DNA of 64,000 bases from Sulfurovaceae bacterium (GTDB lineage Bacteria > Campylobacterota > Campylobacteria > Campylobacterales > Sulfurovaceae): NCBI GenBank assembly GCA_028714675.1, contig JAQTLV010000004.1, positions 55,440 to 119,439 of the forward strand, written 5' to 3'. Both the position numbers and the translations under genes were made by a program. Shown in pieces: positions 47,621-55,215 of the stretch; within the stretch, counting starts at the first letter, position 1; each line of letters starts with the position of its first letter. The notes under the pieces were generated by a model, which searched no databases, had not been told where the DNA came from, and saw only the letters and a program-made list of their open reading frames with translations.

Positions 47621-47844
47621 ATCTTCTCATATTCGTCTGGGTCTAATTCTTTTAATTGATTTAATGGTATGCCAGTCATAGCAGACACCACCCCCATGAT
47701 GAAACCAAGATGATTATGAACACTAACTACCTCCCCCACATCAAAGATAAGCCCCATATTTGGCTTTCTTACCTCTACCTCTCCCTCGAGGACGATTCCT
47801 CCGACCTCGACTTTATCTGGAAAATTAACTTTCATTCCTGCCAC
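47584..47844 (-). CDS. phage tail assembly chaperone E (P2 gpE-like)
   Basis: 86 residues. Contains the conserved PNMGLIFDVGEVVS-like helix and PLNQLKELDPDEYEKI. It is translated alone as the short product and, after a -1 slip at 47614-47620, as the longer E+E'. Such pairs act as chaperones on the tape measure protein during tail assembly. Confidence 0.82.
   Translation of the reverse strand: MAGMKVNFPDKVEVGGIVLEGEVEVRKPNMGLIFDVGEVVSVHNHLGFIMGVVSAMTGIPLNQLKELDPDEYEKILNPLVEYLPKI
47614..47620 (-). promoter_or_regulatory. programmed -1 frameshift slippery site T-TTA-AAT
   Basis: Perfect X-XXY-YYZ heptamer in the correct phase of gene E: both tRNAs can re-pair as TTT and AAA. The zero-frame stop is 30 bases further on. 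This is the expected position in P2-type E/E' genes. Confidence 0.8.
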
Positions 47845-47845
47845 C

Positions 47846-48343
47846 TTATAGGTTTGCTCTAGTTTGTTCTAGAACATCGTTGCCATCAATGTTGCAAATA
47901 AGATTTAGGGTATCAATCTCTATTTTTTTAACACCATTTACCAAATATGTATAAACATCAAGGTTTATTGATATTTCTGCCACGATTTTCTCTCCTGGTT
48001 TGGCGATAGGCAACTTAAGAACTTTTACTTTACCAGCCATGTCAAGCTCAATCGCATCATGGCGGATGGTAGTAGTATCATTTCTGATGGTTAACTCTGT
48101 ATTTGTAGTTACTTGGTTTGAAAACGCTGTGATCAAATCTTCGCTTGTGCCATTGATTTTAATAGTTGACTTCATGGCTTCAAGCACAGGAACAACCACT
48201 TCTCTCTTTAGGCTTGCACCACTCTCAACAGTACCGAACTCAAGGTCAGGCGTCTCAATCTCTTCAATCGTCCCTATAAATCTTGAAGCACCAAGATAAA
48301 TAGCAGAGCCGATGAGCGTTCTTGGGTCTCTTATATCTGTCAT
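47846..48343 (-). CDS. phage major tail tube protein (P2 FII-like)
   Basis: 165 residues forming the inner tube of the contractile tail. Family features: early FIGTIEEIETPDLEFGT and a beta-rich body ending in GNDVLEQTRANL. It is one base from the sheath gene, in the canonical FI-FII order. Confidence 0.88.
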   Translation of the reverse strand: MTDIRDPRTLIGSAIYLGASRFIGTIEEIETPDLEFGTVESGASLKREVVVPVLEAMKSTIKINGTSEDLITAFSNQVTTNTELTIRNDTTTIRHDAIELDMAGKVKVLKLPIAKPGEKIVAEISINLDVYTYLVNGVKKIEIDTLNLICNIDGNDVLEQTRANL

Positions 48344-48344
48344 A

Positions 48345-49463
48345 TCAATTTCCTCCGTTAATTATATTAAGTAAAACATCGCCGTAGCTATCAACATACA
48401 CCATTTCTATGTTAAGCTCTCTAACAAGTGGCATATTTTGCCATTTAACAGTCAGATAGAATTTACCAGCTGTTACTGTGGCATTTGTGTTTTTGATAGG
48501 ATCAAAAAATATCTCAAATCCAAGAGCAACATTGTTTCCTTTGAGTTCTCTCATAAAAGCATCTATAGATTTACGAACAGAGATAAGCTCATTCGCTCTT
48601 CTATCTCTAGCCCATTTACTTGCTTTTTTGATGGCTGTTAGTGCTTTATAGAAAGTTCTTACTCTTTCAAGTGATTGCCATATAGGATCTATGTCTGTGG
48701 TTTCAAAGCCATATGTTCTCCAGCCCTCGTCTGCTACAATAGATCCAATACCAGCATTTCTTAGGCGTCTTGCTTCGCAGTCTTGACCATCTGCATAATC
48801 GATGATTCTATCTGTTCCGCTATAGCCTTTGAAAACTCTGTTAGATATGCTGTCAGCAAATCCAAAAGGAACCTCTCCGTCTGTTCTAGCTATCATTGCT
48901 GCAATTGCTGCACTTGGTGCTACATTTTGTACACTTTGCGAAAGTGTGTCGTAGAATTTTGCATGCGGTCCATACATCAAAACAAATCTCGAAGCAAAGT
49001 TATCAGCATACTCAAGCATAGCTGTTTCGTTTGCACCAAGATTGTCAACAACAGCTGTTGCCCACAATTTGCTAGCGACCGCATCCATTCTAACACCCAC
49101 ATCAACATCAAAGCTATATGTTGGTGCTACGATAAGATCTGGACGATATCCTGTAACACCCTCTGCTGTAGATAAGCCGTCTATGATGTCTATTATATCT
49201 GCTTTAGCGGTTGCTCCATTTCTTGCGGTTCCTAGGATGATAGGACAAGAAACACCCTGGGCAGATATTCCCTCAAGAGCCAGTCTTAAAGTGCCAGATG
49301 CAGCTGTTTTATACTCTGCAAGGGCAAGTTCAGCATTGCCGAAAAATTGAACTCCAGTATCGCCAACATCACTATCACCAACTAGAGCTATTGGTGTAGT
49401 ACTCTCCACGCTTATTGGTCTTGCAGCATCTACACTTATGCTTCCATTTATGCCATAATTCAT
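48345..49463 (-). CDS. phage tail sheath protein (P2 FI-like)
   Basis: 372 residues. Contracting outer sheath. The N-terminal ISVDAARPISVESTTPIALVG and the C-terminal region with FEIFFDPIKNT and VKWQNMPLVRELNIEM are typical of sheath proteins. Slightly shorter than P2 FI (396). It overlaps the next upstream gene by 4 bases. Confidence 0.9.
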   Translation of the reverse strand: MNYGINGSISVDAARPISVESTTPIALVGDSDVGDTGVQFFGNAELALAEYKTAASGTLRLALEGISAQGVSCPIILGTARNGATAKADIIDIIDGLSTAEGVTGYRPDLIVAPTYSFDVDVGVRMDAVASKLWATAVVDNLGANETAMLEYADNFASRFVLMYGPHAKFYDTLSQSVQNVAPSAAIAAMIARTDGEVPFGFADSISNRVFKGYSGTDRIIDYADGQDCEARRLRNAGIGSIVADEGWRTYGFETTDIDPIWQSLERVRTFYKALTAIKKASKWARDRRANELISVRKSIDAFMRELKGNNVALGFEIFFDPIKNTNATVTAGKFYLTVKWQNMPLVRELNIEMVYVDSYGDVLLNIINGGN

Positions 49464-49648
49464 TGTTCCTCTCCTTTTGTTGTTTTAGGATCTGTTTTTA
49501 CGGTTGATTTAGGATTTGCTGTTTCAGTCTCTTTGTAGAACTCTGCTTTTCCTTGATCAACAAATCTATTTGCTACCTGTTCATCCACATCATGTACTTT
49601 TGCATACACGCCATTAATACTAATAGGGTTTTTAAATTTTATTTTCAT
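49460..49648 (-). CDS. small phage protein upstream of the sheath gene
   Basis: 62 residues; a folded-looking first half (FKNPISINGVYAKVHDVDEQ) and a Lys/Thr/Pro-rich tail. Mu-like phages have a small DUF2635 protein in this place and the N-terminal pattern is compatible, but I cannot confirm it. Overlaps the sheath start by 4 bases. Confidence 0.6.
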   Translation of the reverse strand: MKIKFKNPISINGVYAKVHDVDEQVANRFVDQGKAEFYKETETANPKSTVKTDPKTTKGEEQ

Positions 49649-49664
49649 CTCTATTTTTCCTCCT

Positions 49665-49988
49665 TTATAGATTTGACTTAAGCTGATTAATCGTGTCTCG
49701 AGCTTCTTGTCTTAATCTTGTAAGCTCTTGCTTTCTGTCTTCATCTAATGTTGCATATTTATCAACAGTCATATAGAAGTCAGTATCACGAAGATATTGT
49801 TGTGCAGTTTCTATCTCTCGCTCTCTTAATTGTTCTGCCGTTAGAGGCGGATTAAGTATTACCTTTGCCTCATCTTCTGTTATCTTCACAAGCCCTAATT
49901 CTTTAATTTTAGAAGCAAGAAAATCTTTGTTAGTATCCTCATTATAAGCGTATATATCGTTTGTATTAGTTTTGTAGTAGTTCATCAT
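49665..49988 (-). CDS. tail fibre assembly-like protein
   Basis: 107 residues. Follows the fibre gene by one base, as fibre-assembly chaperones do. The C-terminal helix (RDTDFYMTVDKYATLDEDRKQELTRLRQEARD) has the layout of the DUF4376/tail-fibre-assembly group: a 'D-W/F-x3-D' stretch followed by a helical tail. Assignment by position and pattern. Confidence 0.6.
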   Translation of the reverse strand: MMNYYKTNTNDIYAYNEDTNKDFLASKIKELGLVKITEDEAKVILNPPLTAEQLREREIETAQQYLRDTDFYMTVDKYATLDEDRKQELTRLRQEARDTINQLKSNL

Positions 49989-49989
49989 T

Positions 49990-50949
49990 TTAGTTCCTTT
50001 CGTAAACTTTGTAGAAGTCGTTAGGAACAGCTCCTGAGCTGGTCGTTATTTTATAAGTATCGCCAGGGTAAATCATAAAAGACATCGTAGCTCTATATGC
50101 AATATAATCGCCGTCAATAGCAACACCATTTATTTCAGGTCTCCAGAAGATAGCATTCGAACTATCTGCAGAAATAATTACTTCAATTGGCTTATTGGTT
50201 GTATTGGTATATATAGTTCCAATTGTCCTGCTAGCTGTTACATCTGTCCATTGCCCTGTTGGGTTTGTGTTTGCAAGCGAAACAGCACCATTGTTAAAAG
50301 ATAGAAATCCAACTCCACTAGTCAGTGCAGCAATTGCTGTTAATATTGCAGATGAAGCCTGAAATGCTCCATTGCCTGCAAATTTAACCCAAGTAATTGA
50401 TGTTGTCTCAAGTGTTATATTGTCTGTCGTTTGCACCCACATAGTGTCACTGTTGGTAGTACCTTGCTCGACAAAAACAGAGGCACCAATAAGTTCACTT
50501 GCAGAGTTCGCGTCAAATGATCTAGTCCAAGCTCCAGCAGCAACAATGTATATTCCATTTTGTGCTGCGGAAGTTTGATTTTTAACGAGTACTCTCTCAC
50601 CTGCAATTACAGCTATGCCATCTATCGACTGCGTACCACTTAGTGTAATATTTGCTGTGGTTGCTACTTTTACACTTGCCTTAGGCTTAAGCCCTTGCAG
50701 CAATGTATCTATATCTTCTTTTGAGTAGCTGGTGGCTGCAAGTGCTTCCATTTGAGCTTTAAGCCATTTGGTTCTATTCCCTAAAATCCAAGCAGCTATA
50801 TTCATTATCCCATTTTCACCACCAGTTGCATAGTGTATTTTTTCGATTTGTGGCAATGCATCTTCAAAAAGTTCTTCTTCGCTTATCGGGGTTAAGTCTT
50901 CTCTTGGTACTAATCCGCTTCCTACATCAATTGTGTTTGGTAAAGCCAT
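49990..50949 (-). CDS. phage tail fibre/collar protein
   Basis: 319 residues. N-terminal attachment region with GGENGIMNIAAWILGNRTKWLKAQ, a central beta-rich repeat common in tail fibres (ITLSGTQSIDG, ERVLVKNQTSAAQNGIYIV, WTRS-D) and a C-terminal domain, probably for receptor binding (GVAIDGDYIAYRATMSFMIYPGDTY). Short for a fibre, so host attachment may need another protein. Confidence 0.78.
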   Translation of the reverse strand: MALPNTIDVGSGLVPREDLTPISEEELFEDALPQIEKIHYATGGENGIMNIAAWILGNRTKWLKAQMEALAATSYSKEDIDTLLQGLKPKASVKVATTANITLSGTQSIDGIAVIAGERVLVKNQTSAAQNGIYIVAAGAWTRSFDANSASELIGASVFVEQGTTNSDTMWVQTTDNITLETTSITWVKFAGNGAFQASSAILTAIAALTSGVGFLSFNNGAVSLANTNPTGQWTDVTASRTIGTIYTNTTNKPIEVIISADSSNAIFWRPEINGVAIDGDYIAYRATMSFMIYPGDTYKITTSSGAVPNDFYKVYERN

Positions 50950-50958
50950 CTGTTCTCC

Positions 50959-51588
50959 TTATTGTGTTTTTATAGTGCCATCGCACTTAAAGCTCATGCC
51001 ATCACAAGGATAGCATTGAGCAAACATAAAGCCTAAAAAATTACTTCTCGCAGGTTTGTATTTTTCTATGATTTGACGAGTAAAAATCTCTTCAAGTTTC
51101 CCTATCGGTTTTGAGAGCCAAATGCCGAAATCATTCCATTTTTCCAACACAAAACTCAACATATTTTCTCCACCATTACAAGCAATAGCACCATCACATG
51201 GAACAGTCAAGCCATCAAGTATTGGTCTGTATATATATGTTTCTTTATCCCAGTACTCTATTATGATTGCTGGGTGGGTTGAGGTATCTAGTCCTGTCAT
51301 TGCTAGAGCCTTATGGATGGAAGCTTTCGTTCCGATTATTTGTTTTGCTGAAAACGACTCACCTATGATTTCTCTTTTGTGTTTAACATCTAGGCGTTGA
51401 TCATAAAAAGGCGTTTGTTTTGCAATAGCTAATTGATCCAGGAGTACTTCATCGCATAGCCATGGATTTTTTGCCACTTTTAACTTAGCTATGAGTGGTC
51501 GAAGCTTATCAAGTACAGTTGCTGTAAAAATATCAGCGTTATGTTCTCGTTGTGTATAATGCTTTGGAAGTTGTGATATGTGGTTCAT
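50959..51588 (-). CDS. phage tail protein I (P2 gpI-like)
   Basis: 209 residues. Baseplate wedge protein; WLCDEVLLDQLA and the KHKREIIGESFSAKQIIGTKASI stretch (family region around residues 60-90) are typical. The C-terminus carries three CDG-type repeats (VPCDGAIACNGGE, YPCDGMSFKCDG). It overlaps gpJ by 4 bases. Confidence 0.83.
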   Translation of the reverse strand: MNHISQLPKHYTQREHNADIFTATVLDKLRPLIAKLKVAKNPWLCDEVLLDQLAIAKQTPFYDQRLDVKHKREIIGESFSAKQIIGTKASIHKALAMTGLDTSTHPAIIIEYWDKETYIYRPILDGLTVPCDGAIACNGGENMLSFVLEKWNDFGIWLSKPIGKLEEIFTRQIIEKYKPARSNFLGFMFAQCYPCDGMSFKCDGTIKTQ

Positions 51589-52640
51589 ATAGATAGCTCC
51601 ACATTGCCAATTTTGATGATTTGTGTAGCAGTTGGTAATATCCCTACTTGAGGTATGGTGATGGCTATATCCTCTACTCCATCTATAAATAAAGCATCAA
51701 TTATTTTAGGAAGTCCTATAGGTTGACTTATACGCAATCCACTAACCATAGTGGTTACACTTGCTTTTATATCTATAAGTTTTTCTATGGATATTCCACT
51801 TGCCAAATATATCTTGGCTGTGATATCAAGAGTTACTATCTCAGCTTTTATGATGTCTATTTTATCATTCAAAGGTCTAACATCTTCGCCATTGCAAGCT
51901 TGTGTTATTCTGTTGATCATAGCATCGTCTAGAATTTCACAATCCACTACTATCTGAACTCTGTCACCTGCCACAAAAACTTTGACTTGGTGGATGCGAG
52001 AATCTGCATCGAGTGTTTTTTTGATATAAGCATTTTCAGGTCCAGCAACACTATTGTCATCAAGAGCCATAGATATTCTCTCTCTATAGTCTTCGTTATC
52101 TTCATAGTTTTCTCCACCACTCCAAGGAGCAAGTTGTTTGGCTCCAACTGTATATGGCAAAAGAGTGCCTATAATCTCACATTTAATGTCACTTGTTTCT
52201 ATTAACATATCTAGTTCACACAGACCGCTTGCAGTAGTTTCTCCTGCTAAGATCACTATATCTTCCATAGTGTATGCTTTGGTATTGTCATCACTTAGAA
52301 GTAGCTGCCCTTTTGGTATAGTTATATCAATACTCATTATGGCTTCTATACTAAACTCTATTTGCGTTGTTGGTTTTGCACCAAAAAGGCGTTTAACTTT
52401 ATATTCCTCGCCACACCAATCCAGCCATTCATCTCTAGCACTCATCCAAAAACATTGTGATAAAGCATCAGCTATCTCTGTTCTTATTCTTAATTCTCTC
52501 TCCGATGTAGAGCGAATAACTGGCATATAATAATCACTCTCACTCTCTAGTACTCCAGGATATAAATTCTCAAATATGGCTATGTTGTCAGCTACATACT
52601 CTTCTAGTGTTTTAATTTTCAATAGCTCTTGTATATTCAT
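51585..52640 (-). CDS. baseplate assembly protein J (P2 gpJ / Mu gp47-like)
   Basis: 351 residues. Wedge protein; AKPTTQIEFSI, the QLAPWSGGENYEDNEDYRERISMALDD motif region and GPENAYIKKTLDAD (the 'G...Y...A' motif) are characteristic. It overlaps both neighbours (W and I) by 4 bases, so the baseplate genes are translationally coupled. Confidence 0.88.
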   Translation of the reverse strand: MNIQELLKIKTLEEYVADNIAIFENLYPGVLESESDYYMPVIRSTSERELRIRTEIADALSQCFWMSARDEWLDWCGEEYKVKRLFGAKPTTQIEFSIEAIMSIDITIPKGQLLLSDDNTKAYTMEDIVILAGETTASGLCELDMLIETSDIKCEIIGTLLPYTVGAKQLAPWSGGENYEDNEDYRERISMALDDNSVAGPENAYIKKTLDADSRIHQVKVFVAGDRVQIVVDCEILDDAMINRITQACNGEDVRPLNDKIDIIKAEIVTLDITAKIYLASGISIEKLIDIKASVTTMVSGLRISQPIGLPKIIDALFIDGVEDIAITIPQVGILPTATQIIKIGNVELSI

Positions 52641-52915
52641 ATTTCAGCCTCTATATCATATGTGTCATCGTTTGCTACAGAGATAGACGCATAGACTTTG
52701 TCGCCATCGATGCTAGTAAGTTTTGCTTGTTGTATTTTGATTGATGGGTCGCTTTTTTCTATGTCTTCGTGTGCATACTTTGCAAACCATACAGCTACTT
52801 CAGATACTCTTTTATCTCTCAAAAGATACATTCTCGTCCCATAGTCTGGATTTGTTGGAATAGATCCTTTTCTTGTACTTAGAATACGCTCTATTTTTTC
52901 TCTTGTATCCATCAT
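52637..52915 (-). CDS. baseplate wedge protein W (gp25-like)
   Basis: 92 residues. IERILSTRKGSIPTNPDYGTRMY is the gpW/gp25 lysozyme-like fold signature (RxGSxPxxPDYG). Overlaps V and J by 4 bases each. Confidence 0.86.
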   Translation of the reverse strand: MMDTREKIERILSTRKGSIPTNPDYGTRMYLLRDKRVSEVAVWFAKYAHEDIEKSDPSIKIQQAKLTSIDGDKVYASISVANDDTYDIEAEI

Positions 52916-53430
52916 GCTCTTGCTGCTCCATCAGTAGTAGAGAAGTTTGTGAGATCACCTCTTTCGTCTGTTATTGTTTGGGCTACTGTTAGTGATTTGG
53001 TTATGTGTACTGGAGCATTAAAAGTTATATCGCTGCCTACAAGTTCTATGGCTCCTGTACAGTCTATTTTAAGTGCATGAGTAGCGATATCATATGTTAT
53101 CTCTGTGCCATCAGCAAAAAGAATAATTGCCTTAGTGGCATTTGCACCATCTGGTTCTTTACAGTCAGAATTAAATATGCTTCTGTGGATAATTCCTTTA
53201 TCCGCATTACCAAACTCACTATGTACTTCTACTTGTTCTCCAACGCATACTGGTAGATATATTCTAACAAAGGTGTTAGCTATGGTAGATACTGGCATCC
53301 AATCTGTTTCTCGTCCTTGGATGTTAACTTTAGCTAGAAGTTTGCCTTGTTTGCACATTGTGGCAGATATAGTACCAATGCGAATAATATTCTTTTTAGT
53401 ACGCTCTGCTTCATAATGTACACCAGACAA
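52912..53430 (-). CDS. baseplate assembly/spike protein V (P2 gpV-like)
   Basis: 172 residues, tail spike that punctures the membrane. OB-like N-terminal domain (RIGTISATMCKQGKLLAKVNI; GEQVEVHSEFG) and a C-terminal beta-helical needle (YDIATHALKIDCTGAIELVGSDITFNAP). First gene of the leftward late operon. TTG start with AAGGAG 5 bases ahead, in exactly the same sequence context as the first gene of the rightward operon. Confidence 0.82.
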   Translation of the reverse strand: MSGVHYEAERTKKNIIRIGTISATMCKQGKLLAKVNIQGRETDWMPVSTIANTFVRIYLPVCVGEQVEVHSEFGNADKGIIHRSIFNSDCKEPDGANATKAIILFADGTEITYDIATHALKIDCTGAIELVGSDITFNAPVHITKSLTVAQTITDERGDLTNFSTTDGAARA

Positions 53431-53441
53431 TTGGACTCCTT
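53428..53441 (-). repeat. left copy of a 14-bp inverted repeat (SD plus start codon)
   Basis: On the minus strand AAGGAGTCCAATTG, containing the ribosome-binding site, spacer and TTG start of gene V. The same 14 bases occur on the plus strand at 53605-53618. Confidence 0.85.
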
Positions 53442-53458
53442 TATTAAATGATAATGGG

Positions 53459-53494
53459 ATATTAGCAATGTTGATAAAATAAAATATAGAACCA
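53459..53494 (-). promoter_or_regulatory. leftward late promoter: box TGGTTCTAT, 21 bp, TG-C-TAATAT
   Basis: Box at 53494-53486, exactly 21 bases, then hexamer TAATAT at 53464-53459 preceded by TGC (extended -10 form). No -35-like hexamer is seen at 17 bases. The start codon of V is 29 bases downstream. The arrangement is the mirror image of the rightward promoter, so both probably need the same activator. Confidence 0.6.
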
Positions 53495-53546
53495 TTTTTG
53501 CTGTCTTTTTTGCTCTTTTTTTTCTTGCCCTTTTTGCTTGGATTTT

Positions 53547-53582
53547 TGGTTCTATTTTTTAGTTTTAAATGATTGTTATAGT
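53547..53582 (+). promoter_or_regulatory. rightward late promoter: box TGGTTCTAT, 21 bp, TG-T-TATAGT
   Basis: Box at 53547-53555, exactly 21 bases, hexamer TATAGT at 53577-53582 preceded by TGT. The start codon of the head operon lies 34 bases downstream. ATTG immediately precedes the last spacer base in both promoters. A T-rich segment with repeated TTTTTGC lies between the two divergent boxes. Confidence 0.6.
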
Positions 53583-53604
53583 TCGACCTCTAAGACAATA
53601 AAAC

Positions 53605-53618
53605 AAGGAGTCCAATTG
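53605..53618 (+). repeat. right copy of the 14-bp inverted repeat (SD plus start codon)
   Basis: AAGGAGTCCAATTG: ribosome-binding site, 5-base spacer and TTG start of the first rightward late gene, identical to the minus-strand copy at 53428-53441. Confidence 0.85.
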
Positions 53619-54059
53619 CCTATAGCAACTCAAGAAGCTATCATCGAAGCTATTAAAACTATAGGCAACATTACTGTTCGTAGATATTATGGTGAGTTAA
53701 GTGATCCAACTAAACCATTGATCAAAGATAATGAACTGCCTTTGATTTTAGTTGATTGCACAGGCGATGATCCTAATGCTTCAGAAGTTGCTATCAACTT
53801 CAACATCTACACTATTCATATAACCCAAAGCTCAAACATTACCAACCGCCAACTTAAACATGAAGAAGTTTTACAACTTCTAAAATCTATTGATAAGGCT
53901 TTATCTCTAAGTCTAAATGGAGAAGCCATAGTCAAGCTTGGGCGAGGTAGAAAAATATTTGATGCAGTATCAACCAAAGGTTATATGACTATATGGATGA
54001 GACAGCTGATAGCAACAAAAACAACTGGATACCAATTGGACAATAGTTTAAATTTATAG
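53616..54059 (+). CDS. Mu gp37-like phage protein (DUF1834)
   Basis: 147 residues from the TTG at 53616, which has AAGGAG 5 bases upstream; an open frame extends further but without a start signal. Small structural protein in Mu-like phages, here first in the head operon. Order of elements (LPLILVDCTGDD, FNIYTIHITQ, LGRGRKIFDAVSTKGYMTIWM) is compatible with DUF1834, though I hold this at moderate confidence. Confidence 0.62.
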   Translation: MPIATQEAIIEAIKTIGNITVRRYYGELSDPTKPLIKDNELPLILVDCTGDDPNASEVAINFNIYTIHITQSSNITNRQLKHEEVLQLLKSIDKALSLSLNGEAIVKLGRGRKIFDAVSTKGYMTIWMRQLIATKTTGYQLDNSLNL

Positions 54060-54071
54060 AAAGGAGATTGA

Positions 54072-54878
54072 TTGAAAAAAAGATTACTAGCACTCAAACT
54101 TAACGAGAATACTATCCAAGAAGAGTGGCTCAAAATCGGTGTTACAGGACACTGGAAGGGACATTACGCTGGAGAATTCGAGTTAGACAATACATCGTAC
54201 CAACAAATGCTAGACAACGCCATTAAGAGAGGTTTAGACATAGTCGTTGATTATGAACATGAAACCCTCTGGGGAGGTAAAGCTCCTGCTGGTGGTTGGA
54301 TATCTATAGACCCATTAGGTCTTAAGATAGACGGTGAGGACTTCTATGCAAAAATAGAATGGACTCAAGCAGCGGTAGCACATATAGAAGCAAGGGAGTA
54401 TAGATATCTATCTCCAGTGTTTGTGCCGAACACAATTGACCCAGTAACTGGAAATAATGTAGGGTGGACGCTTCATTCTATAGCACTTACCAATACTCCA
54501 TTTCTTTCCGAACTGGGAGCTATCACAAACAAACAAAAGGAGCAAACTATGGGACTTCAAGAAGATCTCGATAAGACAAAATTAGATTTAAGTGCAGCAC
54601 AAGTTGATAGTGCAGCAAAAGATACAAAAATATCTGACCTCGAAAAACAACTTGAAGAGGCAAATAAAGAACAAGTTGAAGCAATGGTTAACAGTGCAGT
54701 TAGTGATGGGAAAATAGCTGCAAGCCAAAAAGAATGGGCTATCGCACTAGCACTTAGTGATCGTAAAAGTTTTGACGACTTTTTAGTTTCGGTTACAAGC
54801 ACACCGCCTGGTGGACAAATGTTTGACAATAACAATAAACCTACAGGCACACCAACAATCATTCTTTCAAAAATATAA
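54072..54878 (+). CDS. Mu gpI-like prohead protease with scaffold domain
   Basis: 268 residues. The N-terminal protease domain (1-150) has the family stretch IVVDYEHETLWGGKAPAGGWI and YRYLSPVF; the C-terminal part (160-268) is a coiled-coil scaffold (LQEDLDKTKLDLSAAQ, then DLEKQLEEANKEQVEAM). It starts at TTG with AAGGAG 5 bases ahead. In Mu, the scaffold is also made separately from an internal start, and a matching internal start is present here (54549). The protease matures the prohead. Confidence 0.82.
   Translation: MKKRLLALKLNENTIQEEWLKIGVTGHWKGHYAGEFELDNTSYQQMLDNAIKRGLDIVVDYEHETLWGGKAPAGGWISIDPLGLKIDGEDFYAKIEWTQAAVAHIEAREYRYLSPVFVPNTIDPVTGNNVGWTLHSIALTNTPFLSELGAITNKQKEQTMGLQEDLDKTKLDLSAAQVDSAAKDTKISDLEKQLEEANKEQVEAMVNSAVSDGKIAASQKEWAIALALSDRKSFDDFLVSVTSTPPGGQMFDNNNKPTGTPTIILSKI
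54549..54878 (+). CDS. internal-start scaffold protein (Mu gpZ-like), nested in the protease gene
   Basis: In-frame ATG at 54549 preceded by AAGGAG (54537-54542) with a 6-base spacer, a stronger site than that of most genes nearby. It would give a 109-residue coiled-coil protein identical to the C-terminal part of the protease, as Mu gene Z does within I. Confidence 0.65.
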   Translation: MGLQEDLDKTKLDLSAAQVDSAAKDTKISDLEKQLEEANKEQVEAMVNSAVSDGKIAASQKEWAIALALSDRKSFDDFLVSVTSTPPGGQMFDNNNKPTGTPTIILSKI

Positions 54879-54887
54879 GGAGAAAAA

Positions 54888-55205
54888 ATGTCAAGTTTTA
54901 TAGACAAAAAAAACGATACGACCGCGGTAGAAGTAGTTGATCAAGCACACCCACCTGTTATCCGAACAGTGAAATTAGCTGCAACAACTGGTTATCCAGC
55001 TGGAACAGCAGTTGGCGTTGACGAAAATGGTAAATATGCACCATCAAGTGTAGATATAGACGCAACAGCAGTAATCACTATGGATGTTCCTGTTGGCAGA
55101 GATATCGCCAATGTTATCGTACATGGTCTTGTTAATAGAGATGTTGTCATACCAAATGATGATGCAACAATAGCACAACTTGCTATATCAACTATATGGG
55201 CGTAA
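54888..55205 (+). CDS. head decoration protein (lambda gpD-like)
   Basis: 105 residues. Beta-rich with PPVIRTVKLAATTGYPAGTAVGVDENGKY and AVITMDVPVGRD, the layout of gpD-type decoration proteins, which stabilise filled capsids. It sits directly before the capsid gene, as D does before E in lambda. Good ribosome-binding site (AAGGAG). Confidence 0.75.
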   Translation: MSSFIDKKNDTTAVEVVDQAHPPVIRTVKLAATTGYPAGTAVGVDENGKYAPSSVDIDATAVITMDVPVGRDIANVIVHGLVNRDVVIPNDDATIAQLAISTIWA

Positions 55206-55215
55206 AGGAGTATCT

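Noticed and set aside
48438..49350. Plus-strand open frames inside the tail sheath gene
   Set aside because: Cys/Ser-rich shadow translations of the sheath coding sequence, without ribosome-binding sites.
53495..53546. CRISPR-like repeats (TTTTTGC units) in the late-promoter spacer
   Set aside because: Units are short, irregularly spaced and T-rich; they are spacer composition, not an array.
53538..53615. Upstream extension of the gp37-like gene (26 extra codons)
   Set aside because: The extension runs through the late promoter -10 region; the TTG at 53616 has an ideal SD and matches the other operon's start.
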